A DNA stretch of 64,000 nt from CAIWHR01 sp963724975 (GTDB taxonomy: Bacteria; Pseudomonadota; Gammaproteobacteria; Burkholderiales; Casimicrobiaceae): NCBI GenBank assembly GCA_963724975.1, contig CAVRXB010000010.1, positions 62,001 through 126,000 on the forward strand, read 5' to 3'. The notes below the pieces were generated by a model that saw nothing but the letters and a program-made list of their open reading frames with translations, had not been told where the DNA came from and did not search any database. Made by a program: the position numbers and the translations under genes. Below are positions 17,071 through 27,327 of the stretch, in pieces; the first letter of the stretch is position 1; every line of letters starts with the position of its first letter.

Positions 17071-17320
17071 CCACTGATGTTGCGAACGCGTCCCCCGAGC
17101 AAGCGTACTTGCACCACGTTGGACGTCATGCCGCCCGTCTGCCGCGCTACCTCGCGCGAGGCATACTTGGGGCATTCCAGTCGGCTGGAGCATATAGGGG
17201 TTCGTGTCGAGGCGCGGGCCAAGCGTCGCTCACGCTCACGAAGCAAGCCCCATGCCCGCGATTTTGCCTCGAATCGAGGCGAGCGGGTGTCTGTTTCGCA
17301 GCGCATCTGCCGTGTGCCCC
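17071..17320. other. Intergenic stretch between the diguanylate cyclase gene and the rpsT terminator
   Basis: Upstream region of the diguanylate cyclase gene. It is open in that gene's frame for 41 codons but without protein-like sequence. I see no convincing promoter, repeat or RNA gene in it. Confidence 0.4.
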
Positions 17321-17351
17321 GAAAACAAGAAAGGCGCCCCTAGGCGCCTTT
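17321..17351 (-). terminator. Rho-independent terminator of rpsT
   Basis: A perfect 9-base-pair inverted repeat AAAGGCGCC / GGCGCCTTT (17330-17338 and 17343-17351) with a 4-base loop lies 25 bases after the rpsT stop. In the rpsT direction it is followed by CTTGTTTTC, a usable T-run. The stem is symmetric, but the T-run favours the minus strand. Confidence 0.85.
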
Positions 17352-17376
17352 CGACTGCAAATCCCGGAAAGCAGCG

Positions 17377-17640
17377 TTATGCGAGCGCCTTGATGGCGTG
17401 CACGAGGCGCGATTTAGTCCGCGAAGCCGAATTCTTATGAACGATTTTCTTGTCGGCGATGCGATCGATCACCGCCTGCGAGGCTTGGTATTCCTTGATC
17501 GCGTTCGCCTTGTCGCCCGCGGCAATGGCCTTGCGGACTTTCTTTACGGCGGTGCGCAGCGACGAGCGCAGGCTGGCGTTGCGCTGGTTGGTCACCGCAG
17601 ACTGGCGGGCGCGCTTGCGGGCTTGGGCACTGTTGGCCAT
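17377..17640 (-). CDS. rpsT: 30S ribosomal protein S20
   Basis: 87-residue, Lys/Arg/Ala-rich primary 16S rRNA-binding protein of the small subunit. It starts MANSAQARKRARQ and ends HAIKALA, as S20 proteins do, and contains the NQRNASLRSSLRTAVKKVRKA helix. It is monocistronic: a strong predicted promoter lies 43 bases upstream and a strong hairpin terminator follows. It is divergent from murJ, an arrangement common in proteobacteria. Confidence 0.97.
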   Translation of the reverse strand: MANSAQARKRARQSAVTNQRNASLRSSLRTAVKKVRKAIAAGDKANAIKEYQASQAVIDRIADKKIVHKNSASRTKSRLVHAIKALA

Positions 17641-17689
17641 GAGTCGAAATCCCTGTTAGCAAGAAGAGCGGAAAGAAAAAAGACCAAGC

Positions 17690-17718
17690 ATAATAGCAGC
17701 TTACCGCGATCCGCGCAA
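17690..17718 (-). promoter_or_regulatory. Predicted sigma-70 promoter of rpsT
   Basis: Read on the minus strand: -35 box TTGCGC (17718-17713), a 17-base spacer and -10 box TATTAT (17695-17690). The predicted start of transcription, about 17683, leaves a leader of roughly 40 bases before the rpsT ATG. Confidence 0.6.
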
Positions 17719-17840
17719 CAACGAAGCCGCTCAGCAGTCCCACATCGACGCATGTTCGCCCACGCTCGCCCTCGCCCCGTGTTTCGCTGCCGACTGCATT
17801 CGCCCCCCGCGGCAGGTTCCGCCCGGTCGGGATCGGAGCT

Positions 17841-19421
17841 TTGAAGCTCCTGCGCGCTCTTTCGACGGTCAGCGGCATGACGCTGCTGTCCCGGGTCACG
17901 GGTCTCGTCCGCGAAAGCCTCAAGGCGGCCGCTTTCGGCGCCGGGGTGCAGATGGACGCGTTCGAGGCGGCGTTCCGCTTGCCCAACATCCTGCGCCGGT
18001 TGTTTGCGGAGGGCGCGTTCTCGCAGGCGTTCGTGCCGATCTTCGCCGAGTACCGCCGGCAGCGTGGCCAAGTGGAGACGAAAGCGCTCGTTGGACGTGT
18101 GGGCACGCTGCTCGCGATTGCGCTCCTCGCGATCTCCGTTGTCGGCGTTCTCGCAGCGCCATGGATCGTTTATCTGCTGGCCTCCGGATTCAAGGCAACG
18201 CCAGGGAAAGTCGAGCTGACCGCGCAGATGATCCGGATCGTGTTCCCGTACATTCTGTTCGTCTCGCTGGTCTCGCTCGCCGGCGGCGTGCTCAACGTCT
18301 ACCGGCGTTTTGCGATACCGGCCTTTACGCCGGTGCTCCTCAACCTGTCGATCATCGGCGCGGCGCTCTTTCTGGCGCCCTATTGCAATCCGCCCATCAC
18401 GGCGCTGGCGTGGGGCGTGCTGATCGGCGGTTTCGCGCAGCTCGCGCTGCAAATCCGGCCGCTCGTCGCGATCGGAATGCTGCCGCGACCGCGATTCGAC
18501 TGGAAGGATGAAGGCGTGCGTCGCGTGCTGCTGGCGATGGGACCGGCGGTGATCGGCGTCTCGGCGGCGCAGATCTCCGCGCTCATCAACACGCAGCTCG
18601 CGGCAGCGCTCGGCGATGGACGCATCTCGTGGATCACGTACGCCGACCGGCTAATGGAGTTTCCGAGCGCGCTGCTCGGAGTGGCGCTCGGCACCGTTCT
18701 CCTGCCCTCGCTCGCGAAGCATCACGCCGACGAGAATCCGGCGGAATACTCGTCGCTGCTCGACTGGGGATTGCGGCTCGCGTTCCTGCTCGCGCTGCCG
18801 GCGGCCGTCGCGCTGTGGGTGCTCGCGACGCCGATGATCGCGACGCTCTACCAATATGGCAAATTCACCACCAACGACGTGCTTCAGACGCACGACGCGC
18901 TTCTCGGCTACAGCGTTGGATTGCTCGGACTCATCCTGGTGAAGATTCTGGCACCCGGATTTTACGCGCGACTCGACATGAAAACGCCGGTGAAGATTGC
19001 ATTCGCGACCGTCCTGTTCGCGCAGACACTGGCGCTGATCCTCATGTTCCGGATCGGCCACGCCGGCCTGACGCTGTCCACTTCGCTCGGCGCTTGTCTC
19101 AACGCGGGCCTTCTCTTCTGGTTTCTGCGCCGCCGTGGAATTTACCGGCCGCGCTCCGGCTGGCTGCAATTCATCTCGAAGCTCGCGATCGCGCTATTCG
19201 TTCTCGCCTCCGTGCTCGTGTGGGTCGTTGGGCCTTCAAATCTGTGGCTCAACGCGACGCTTTGGGCGAAAGTGGGCCGCCTTGCTTGGGTCTGCGCAGC
19301 GGGCGCGGCCGCGTATTTCGGCGCGCTTTGGCTGCTCGGATTCCGGCTCTCCGATTTCGACCGGCGCGAGGCGGAGATCGATCCAGCTGCGGCCATCGAC
19401 AGTGGCGAGGCCGAGGTCTGA
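17841..19421 (+). CDS. murJ: Lipid II flippase MurJ
   Basis: 526-residue polytopic inner-membrane protein of the MOP superfamily that flips lipid II for peptidoglycan synthesis. Its N-terminus (SGMTLLSRVTGLVRE, then DAFEAAFRLPNILRRLFAEGAFSQAFVP) is the MurJ signature, including the essential cavity arginines. About 14 hydrophobic spans are visible. The start is TTG at 17841 with GGAG 3-6 bases before it; no better start exists, and MKLLRAL matches homologues. It is divergent from rpsT and converges on fur. Confidence 0.94.
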   Translation: MKLLRALSTVSGMTLLSRVTGLVRESLKAAAFGAGVQMDAFEAAFRLPNILRRLFAEGAFSQAFVPIFAEYRRQRGQVETKALVGRVGTLLAIALLAISVVGVLAAPWIVYLLASGFKATPGKVELTAQMIRIVFPYILFVSLVSLAGGVLNVYRRFAIPAFTPVLLNLSIIGAALFLAPYCNPPITALAWGVLIGGFAQLALQIRPLVAIGMLPRPRFDWKDEGVRRVLLAMGPAVIGVSAAQISALINTQLAAALGDGRISWITYADRLMEFPSALLGVALGTVLLPSLAKHHADENPAEYSSLLDWGLRLAFLLALPAAVALWVLATPMIATLYQYGKFTTNDVLQTHDALLGYSVGLLGLILVKILAPGFYARLDMKTPVKIAFATVLFAQTLALILMFRIGHAGLTLSTSLGACLNAGLLFWFLRRRGIYRPRSGWLQFISKLAIALFVLASVLVWVVGPSNLWLNATLWAKVGRLAWVCAAGAAAYFGALWLLGFRLSDFDRREAEIDPAAAIDSGEAEV

Positions 19422-19426
19422 CGGCG

Positions 19427-19870
19427 TCAGCTGTTTTCGCCGGTCTTGCGGTACGGACAGCGTACCTTCACACACTCGGCGTAGAGGTAGAGCGCGTGCT
19501 CGGCAATCTGGAATCCGCGCTCGTGCGCTACCTTGGCCTGCCGCTTCTCGATCTCCGCGTCGTAGAACTCCTCGACGCGTCCGCATTCGAGGCATACGAG
19601 ATGATCGTGGTGTCTCCCCTCGTTAAGCTCGAACACGGACTTGCCGGATTCGAAGTGGTGGCGCGTGAGGAGGCCCGCCTGCTCGAATTGCGTCAGCACG
19701 CGATAGACCGTGGCCAGCCCGATATCGAGCCCTTCGGTCAGCAACTTCCGGTAGACGTCTTCGGCGGTGAGATGCCGGACCTTCGACGCCTCGAACAGGT
19801 TGATGATCTTGAGGCGAGGAACCGTGGCCTTGAGTCCGGCGGTCTTGAGGTCGTGCGGCGGCGAAGTCAT
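19427..19870 (-). CDS. fur: Ferric uptake regulator Fur
   Basis: 147-residue iron-responsive repressor. The winged-helix DNA-binding part (about 15-85) contains TAEDVYRKL and IGLATVYRVLTQFEQAGL. The metal-binding part has HHDHLVCLECG with the CxxC zinc pair near 95, and a second pair CVKVRC near the end. The ATG at 19870 yields the standard N-terminus. It is divergent from bamE with a 102-base gap, a long-conserved pairing in beta- and gammaproteobacteria. Fur-regulated iron genes are not obvious in this window. Confidence 0.96.
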   Translation of the reverse strand: MTSPPHDLKTAGLKATVPRLKIINLFEASKVRHLTAEDVYRKLLTEGLDIGLATVYRVLTQFEQAGLLTRHHFESGKSVFELNEGRHHDHLVCLECGRVEEFYDAEIEKRQAKVAHERGFQIAEHALYLYAECVKVRCPYRKTGENS

Positions 19871-19939
19871 GACGGCGCTCCGAAGCGATGCGGCGGCGAT
19901 GGCATGCCGGCCGGCGCGTTTCGCGGCGACGCGCACGGC

Positions 19940-19945
19940 TATAAT
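19940..19945 (+). promoter_or_regulatory. Predicted -10 box for bamE
   Basis: A consensus TATAAT lies 27 bases before the bamE GTG in the fur-bamE divergent gap. The matching -35 region is poor (CGTTTC at 17 bases), so this may be an extended or weak promoter. Confidence 0.45.
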
Positions 19946-19972
19946 AACGGTTCGTCCTCCCGATTCACAATC

Positions 19973-20464
19973 GTGCGTTTCCGACCCTTCTCGTCGCCGC
20001 GGCTCTATCGGCTGCTTCTTTCCTTTGCGCTCCCCCTGGCGGCGGCGTTCGTCGCCGGCTGCACGACGATCGACACATATGCGCCTACGTTGCGTTCGTT
20101 CGGCATCTATAAGCTCGACATCAACCAGGGCAATTTCCTGTCCCAGGACATGGTGGACAAGTTGAAAGTCGGGCAGACCCGCGCGCAGGTGCGCCTGATC
20201 CTCGGCACGCCGCTCGTCGTGCCGTTGTTCCGCGACGACCGCTGGGATTACGCCTACATGTTCATACGGCAGGGGCGCGTCGTCGACCAACGCAATTTCA
20301 CCGTCTACTTCGTCGACGACAAGCTCGCGCGTTGGGAAGGCGACGAAGTGCCGCCATCCGCGGCAGAGCTGAACCGCGAGGCCGCTGCGCGCACGGCGGG
20401 CGAAATGAAGTGGGGCGACTCTCGCTCCTGGTGGGACAGCATCAAAGACACGTTCGGGTGGTGA
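19973..20464 (+). CDS. bamE: Outer membrane assembly lipoprotein BamE (OmlA/SmpA)
   Basis: 163-residue lipoprotein of the beta-barrel assembly machine. A signal peptide ends in the lipobox FVAGC (Cys about residue 30), followed by YKLDINQGNFLSQDMVDKLKVGQTRAQVRLILGTP, shown here as two parts of the family core: DINQGNFLS and KVGQTRAQV. The start is GTG at 19973 (MRFRPF), which gives a basic n-region. The last base pairs overlap dapB. It faces fur across a shared regulatory gap. Confidence 0.94.
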   Translation: MRFRPFSSPRLYRLLLSFALPLAAAFVAGCTTIDTYAPTLRSFGIYKLDINQGNFLSQDMVDKLKVGQTRAQVRLILGTPLVVPLFRDDRWDYAYMFIRQGRVVDQRNFTVYFVDDKLARWEGDEVPPSAAELNREAAARTAGEMKWGDSRSWWDSIKDTFGW

Positions 20465-21282
20465 GCGTGGCGACGCGAATTGCGATCGCCGGCGCGGGCG
20501 GCCGCATGGGTCAGGCGCTCGTCGAGGCGGTGCTCGCCCACACGGGACTGGTTCTGACGGCGGCGCTCGACGTGCCCGGCAGTCCCTTCGCCGGACACGA
20601 CGCGGGCGAGCGTTGCGGCCGGAATACGGGCATTGTCGTCGGCACCGATGTCGATGCTGCCGCGCAAGCGACCGACGTGCTCATCGATTTCACGCGACCC
20701 GAGGGAACGCTGTCCCATCTCGAAGCCTGCGCCCGCCACGGGGCTGGCGCCGTCGTCGGCACCACGGGGCTTTCCGACGCGCAAATAGACCGGCTCGCCG
20801 GCATCGCGAAGAAGATACCGATCGTATTCGCGCCGAACATGAGCGTGGGCGTCAACGTCCTCCTGTCGCTGGTCGAGTCGGCGGCACGGCGCCTCGGGCC
20901 CGGCTACGATATCGAGATCATCGAAATGCATCATCGGCACAAGGTCGATGCGCCATCCGGCACTGCAATCGCGCTCGGCGAAGCGGCGGCGCGCGGCGCC
21001 GGACGAATTCTCGCCGACTGCGCGGTCTACGCGCGCGAAGGTGTCACCGGCGAGCGCAAGCCCGGCACGATCGGTTTTGCGGCGCTTCGCGGCGGCGACG
21101 TCGTCGGCGAGCATTCGGTCATCTTCGCCGGCGCCGGCGAACGCGTCGAACTTGTCCATAAGGCGGCATCAAGGCAAAACTTCGCCGCCGGCGCGCTTCG
21201 GGCCGCCCATTTCGTCGCTGCCCGCCGGTCCGCGGGGCAGACGGGACTCGCCGACATGCGTGACGTGCTCGCACTTCGCTGA
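20461..21282 (+). CDS. dapB: 4-hydroxy-tetrahydrodipicolinate reductase
   Basis: NAD(P)H-dependent step of lysine and meso-diaminopimelate synthesis. The Rossmann motif IAGAGGRMGQALVEA opens it, GTTGLS follows near residue 100, and the substrate/catalytic segment EMHHRHKVDAPSGTA lies near 160 with the catalytic His and Lys. The start is GTG at 20461, overlapping the bamE stop by four bases (GTGA); a second GTG at 20467 is possible. At 273 residues it is of normal length. Four bases separate it from the SDR gene. Confidence 0.95.
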   Translation: MSVATRIAIAGAGGRMGQALVEAVLAHTGLVLTAALDVPGSPFAGHDAGERCGRNTGIVVGTDVDAAAQATDVLIDFTRPEGTLSHLEACARHGAGAVVGTTGLSDAQIDRLAGIAKKIPIVFAPNMSVGVNVLLSLVESAARRLGPGYDIEIIEMHHRHKVDAPSGTAIALGEAAARGAGRILADCAVYAREGVTGERKPGTIGFAALRGGDVVGEHSVIFAGAGERVELVHKAASRQNFAAGALRAAHFVAARRSAGQTGLADMRDVLALR

Positions 21283-21286
21283 GCAG

Positions 21287-22060
21287 GTGGCTGCAATCTC
21301 GCATCCCTTCGATCTTTCCGGCCGTCATGCGCTCGTGACCGGCAGCGGTTCGGGACTCGGGTTTGCGCTCGCGCGAGGACTCGCCCGGGCCGGCGCGCGT
21401 GTCGTGCTGAACGGACGCGATCGCACGAAACTCGATGCGGCCGCCGCGGCGCTCGCCGACGAGGGAATCGCCGCGACGATCGCGCGATTCGATGTGACGG
21501 ATGCCCATGCGGTCGACGCCGCCATCGCGGGCGTCACGCGCGACCAGGGTCCGATCGACATCCTGGTCAACAACGCGGCGATGAACCGGCGTCAGCCGCT
21601 CGAAAAATTTTCTCTCGATGAATGGCGCGAGTTGCAAGGCGCGAACCTCGACGGGCCGTTCCTCGTCACACGGGCAGTGATCCCAGCGATGAAGGCGCAG
21701 CGGCGCGGCAAGATCGTCAATATCTGCTCGATCGCCTCCGATCTCGGGCGGCCGAACATCGTCGCGTACGCCGCGAGCAAGGGCGCCCTCAAGATGCTGA
21801 CGCGCGCTTTGGCGGTCGAGCTTGCGCCGCACAACGTCCAGGTGAACGGCATCGCGCCCGGATTTTTCCGTACCGAGATGAACGCGGCATTGACGTCGGA
21901 CGCGGAATTCTCGGCATGGGTCGCGAGGCGCACGCCCGCCGGGCGGTGGGGAGAACCCGATGAAATCGCCGGTGCCGCGGTATTTCTAGCGTCGGCGGCG
22001 GCCGATTTCGTCACCGGACATCTGCTGTACGTCGATGGGGGCTTTTCCGCGTCGTATTGA
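21287..22060 (+). CDS. SDR family oxidoreductase (gluconate 5-dehydrogenase-like)
   Basis: 257-residue classical short-chain dehydrogenase. The cofactor-binding TGSGSGLG (about 18-25), NNAA, catalytic Ser in CSIAS and YAASK (Tyr/Lys) are present. The sequence resembles gluconate 5-dehydrogenase/IdnO-type enzymes, but the substrate is not determinable. The start is a GTG at 21287, four bases after the dapB stop, in the same frame as the family's N-terminus. Being wedged between dapB and carAB makes it likely to be read through from bamE-dapB. The carA -35 box overlaps its stop codon. Confidence 0.85.
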   Translation: MAAISHPFDLSGRHALVTGSGSGLGFALARGLARAGARVVLNGRDRTKLDAAAAALADEGIAATIARFDVTDAHAVDAAIAGVTRDQGPIDILVNNAAMNRRQPLEKFSLDEWRELQGANLDGPFLVTRAVIPAMKAQRRGKIVNICSIASDLGRPNIVAYAASKGALKMLTRALAVELAPHNVQVNGIAPGFFRTEMNAALTSDAEFSAWVARRTPAGRWGEPDEIAGAAVFLASAAADFVTGHLLYVDGGFSASY

Positions 22061-22085
22061 AGTGAGCGCGCTCGCCCGGTATAAT
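22057..22085 (+). promoter_or_regulatory. Predicted sigma-70 promoter of carAB
   Basis: -35 TTGAAG (22057-22062), a 17-base spacer and -10 TATAAT (22080-22085). This is the best promoter match noted in the window. The -35 box overlaps the SDR stop codon. Predicted start is about 22092, giving a leader of roughly 95 bases that contains a large hairpin. Confidence 0.7.
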
Positions 22086-22097
22086 CGGTAGCCTCAA

Positions 22098-22134
22098 AGC
22101 GGGAACGGCTGCGGGTGACGCAAGCGTTCCCGCT
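22098..22134 (+). promoter_or_regulatory. Long hairpin in the carA 5' untranslated region
   Basis: AGCGGGAACG (22098-22107) is perfectly complementary to CGTTCCCGCT (22125-22134). Inside, after a 2x2 internal loop, TGCG (22110-22113) pairs with CGCA (22119-22122) around a GGTGA loop. It begins about 6 bases after the predicted transcript start. There is no T-run, so it is not a simple terminator. It may stabilise the message or act as a regulatory element; the role is unknown. Confidence 0.55.
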
Positions 22135-22186
22135 TCGCACGTCCGGACCCCAATCGCGGGGCCTCGGCCTTGAATTCACCGATCCA

Positions 22187-23389
22187 ATGCAATCCGAGAT
22201 CTCCGCTCCGACCGCCGCCTCCACGAACGTTGCCCCGTTGTTGCCGATCCGGGGCAATGGCGCAGCGGCGATCCTGGCCCTCGCGGACGGAACGATCTTC
22301 CGCGGCGTCGCCATCGGCGCGCGAGGCCATTCGGTCGGCGAAGTTGTGTTCAACACGGCGATGACGGGCTATCAGGAAATCCTGACCGACCCCTCCTACG
22401 CCGGCCAGATCGTCACCCTCACGTGTCCGCACATCGGCAACGTCGGCGTGAACGACGAGGACGTCGAATCGCAGCGGCCGTTCGCGGCGGGTCTCGTGAT
22501 ACGCGACTTGTCGCGCGCCGTGTCCAATTTCCGTGCGACGGGCGATCTTGGCGCGTACCTTGCGGCGAACAATGTGGTGGGCATTGCCGACATCGACACC
22601 CGCAAGCTGACGCGGATCCTGCGCGAGCAAGGCGCCCAGAATGGCTGTGTGTACGCTGCGCCGGCGATCGGCGATGCCGAAATTGCAAATGCTCTCGCGC
22701 GGGCGAAAGCCGCACCTTCGATGGCCGGGCTCGATCTCGCGAAGGCCGTGAGCTGTACCGAGCCTTACGAATGGACGGCGGGCACGTGGAAACTGGGCGC
22801 AGGCTACCGCGTCCCTCCCAAGCCGCGGTTCCATGTCGTCGCCTACGATTTCGGCGTCAAGCACAACATCCTCCGCCTGCTTGCCGAGCGCGGGTGCCGC
22901 GTGACGGTCGTCCCCGCGCAGACGTCGGCGCAAGACGTGCTCGCACGAAAGCCCGACGGAATCTTCCTTTCGAATGGTCCCGGCGATCCAGAGCCGTGCG
23001 ACTACGCGGTGTCGGCGATCCGCAAGTTTCTCGACGCCGGCATCCCGATCTTCGGTATATGCCTCGGCCACCAATTGCTCGGCCTCGCGGTCGGCGGCAA
23101 GACCATCAAGATGAAGTTCGGCCACCACGGAGCGAACCACCCGGTGCTCGATCGCGACACCGGCCAGGTGCTGATCACGAGCCAGAATCACGGATTTGCC
23201 GTGGATTCGGCGACGCTGCCCGCGAATGCGCGGGTGACGCACGTTTCATTGTTCGATGGCAGCCTGCAGGGCTTCACGCTGACGGACAAGCCGGCGTTCT
23301 GCTTTCAGGGCCATCCCGAGGCGAGTCCCGGGCCGCACGATATCGTGTATCTCTTTGACCGCTTCGCGAAACTCATGGAGCGCAAGTGA
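22187..23389 (+). CDS. carA: Carbamoyl-phosphate synthase small subunit (glutaminase)
   Basis: Hydrolyses glutamine and channels ammonia to CarB for carbamoyl phosphate, used in arginine and pyrimidine synthesis. The 400-residue protein has the N-terminal domain (GEVVFNTAMTGYQEILTDPSY) and a class-I amidotransferase domain. FGICLGHQLL carries the nucleophile Cys, and QGHPEASPGP carries the His/Glu pair. The ATG at 22187 leaves about 30 extra residues before the E. coli start point; no better start is seen. It has its own promoter and a structured leader, and is followed by carB after 57 bases. Confidence 0.95.
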   Translation: MQSEISAPTAASTNVAPLLPIRGNGAAAILALADGTIFRGVAIGARGHSVGEVVFNTAMTGYQEILTDPSYAGQIVTLTCPHIGNVGVNDEDVESQRPFAAGLVIRDLSRAVSNFRATGDLGAYLAANNVVGIADIDTRKLTRILREQGAQNGCVYAAPAIGDAEIANALARAKAAPSMAGLDLAKAVSCTEPYEWTAGTWKLGAGYRVPPKPRFHVVAYDFGVKHNILRLLAERGCRVTVVPAQTSAQDVLARKPDGIFLSNGPGDPEPCDYAVSAIRKFLDAGIPIFGICLGHQLLGLAVGGKTIKMKFGHHGANHPVLDRDTGQVLITSQNHGFAVDSATLPANARVTHVSLFDGSLQGFTLTDKPAFCFQGHPEASPGPHDIVYLFDRFAKLMERK

Positions 23390-23446
23390 TAGTGCCTACG
23401 ACGCACTTCGCAAAGCGTCGCGAGCCCGCACAGCAGCTTTACGACA

Positions 23447-26677
<3,231 letters not shown>

Positions 26678-26689
26678 TCTGATACGACG

Positions 26690-27169
26690 ATGAGCAAATT
26701 TCCGATGACCGTCGAAGGCGCCAAGCGCCTGCGCGCCGAGCTGCAGCGATTGAAAACAATCGATCGGCCTGCGGTCAGCCACGCGCTGGCCGAGGCTCGC
26801 GGTCACGGCGATCTTTCGGAGAATGCCGACTACGATGCGGCGAAAGAGCGCCAGGGGTTCATCGAGGGCCGCATCGCCGAGATCGAGCACAAGCTCGCGG
26901 GGGCTCAGGTGATCGATCCCGCTGCGATCGCCGACGCCGGCGGACACGTCGTGTTCGGCGCAACGATCGATGTCGAAGACGCCGCAACCGGCGACCGCTT
27001 CACCTACCAGATCGTCGGTGACGACGAGGCCGATTTAAAGCACGGCAAGATCTCGGTAAGCTCCCCTATCGCGCGTGCGCTGATCGGCAAGAGCGAAGGC
27101 GACGTGGCCGAGGTAAAGGCGCCGGGCGGAATTCGCGAATACGAAGTCATCGCGATTCGTTACGCTTAA
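26690..27169 (+). CDS. greA: Transcription elongation factor GreA
   Basis: 159-residue factor that stimulates RNA cleavage by backtracked RNA polymerase. The N-terminal coiled coil contains the acidic tip (GDLSENADYDAAKE near residue 42), needed for catalysis in the polymerase channel. The C-terminal FKBP-like domain ends with SPIARALIGKSEGD and GIREYEVIAI. Length is normal. Last gene of carA-carB-greA, followed by a possible hairpin terminator. Confidence 0.96.
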   Translation: MSKFPMTVEGAKRLRAELQRLKTIDRPAVSHALAEARGHGDLSENADYDAAKERQGFIEGRIAEIEHKLAGAQVIDPAAIADAGGHVVFGATIDVEDAATGDRFTYQIVGDDEADLKHGKISVSSPIARALIGKSEGDVAEVKAPGGIREYEVIAIRYA

Positions 27170-27176
27170 AGGGTTT

Positions 27177-27199
27177 ACCGGCGGTCGGGCCGGTCATTT
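27177..27199 (+). terminator. Weak candidate terminator after greA
   Basis: ACCGGC (27177-27182) pairs with GCCGGT (27189-27194) over a 6-base loop, followed by CATTTCC. The stem is short and the T-run poor, but it is placed directly after greA. Confidence 0.35.
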
Positions 27200-27327
27200 C
27201 CTGCCCCTCCCGCAGTATCGGGTCGCGAGTGCAATGCTCGCCGCACCTTCAGGTATCCGTCCCAAGCGGCTGTTGCGGCACGCATTTCCAACTGGCTGTT
27301 TTACTTGGCATATTGCTTGCTTCGCCG

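Noticed and set aside
17841..20464. Possible fusion of murJ-adjacent sequence with bamE through a long open frame
   Set aside because: The open frame runs through murJ and fur in a non-coding phase and only becomes bamE after the GTG at 19973, which begins a proper lipoprotein signal.
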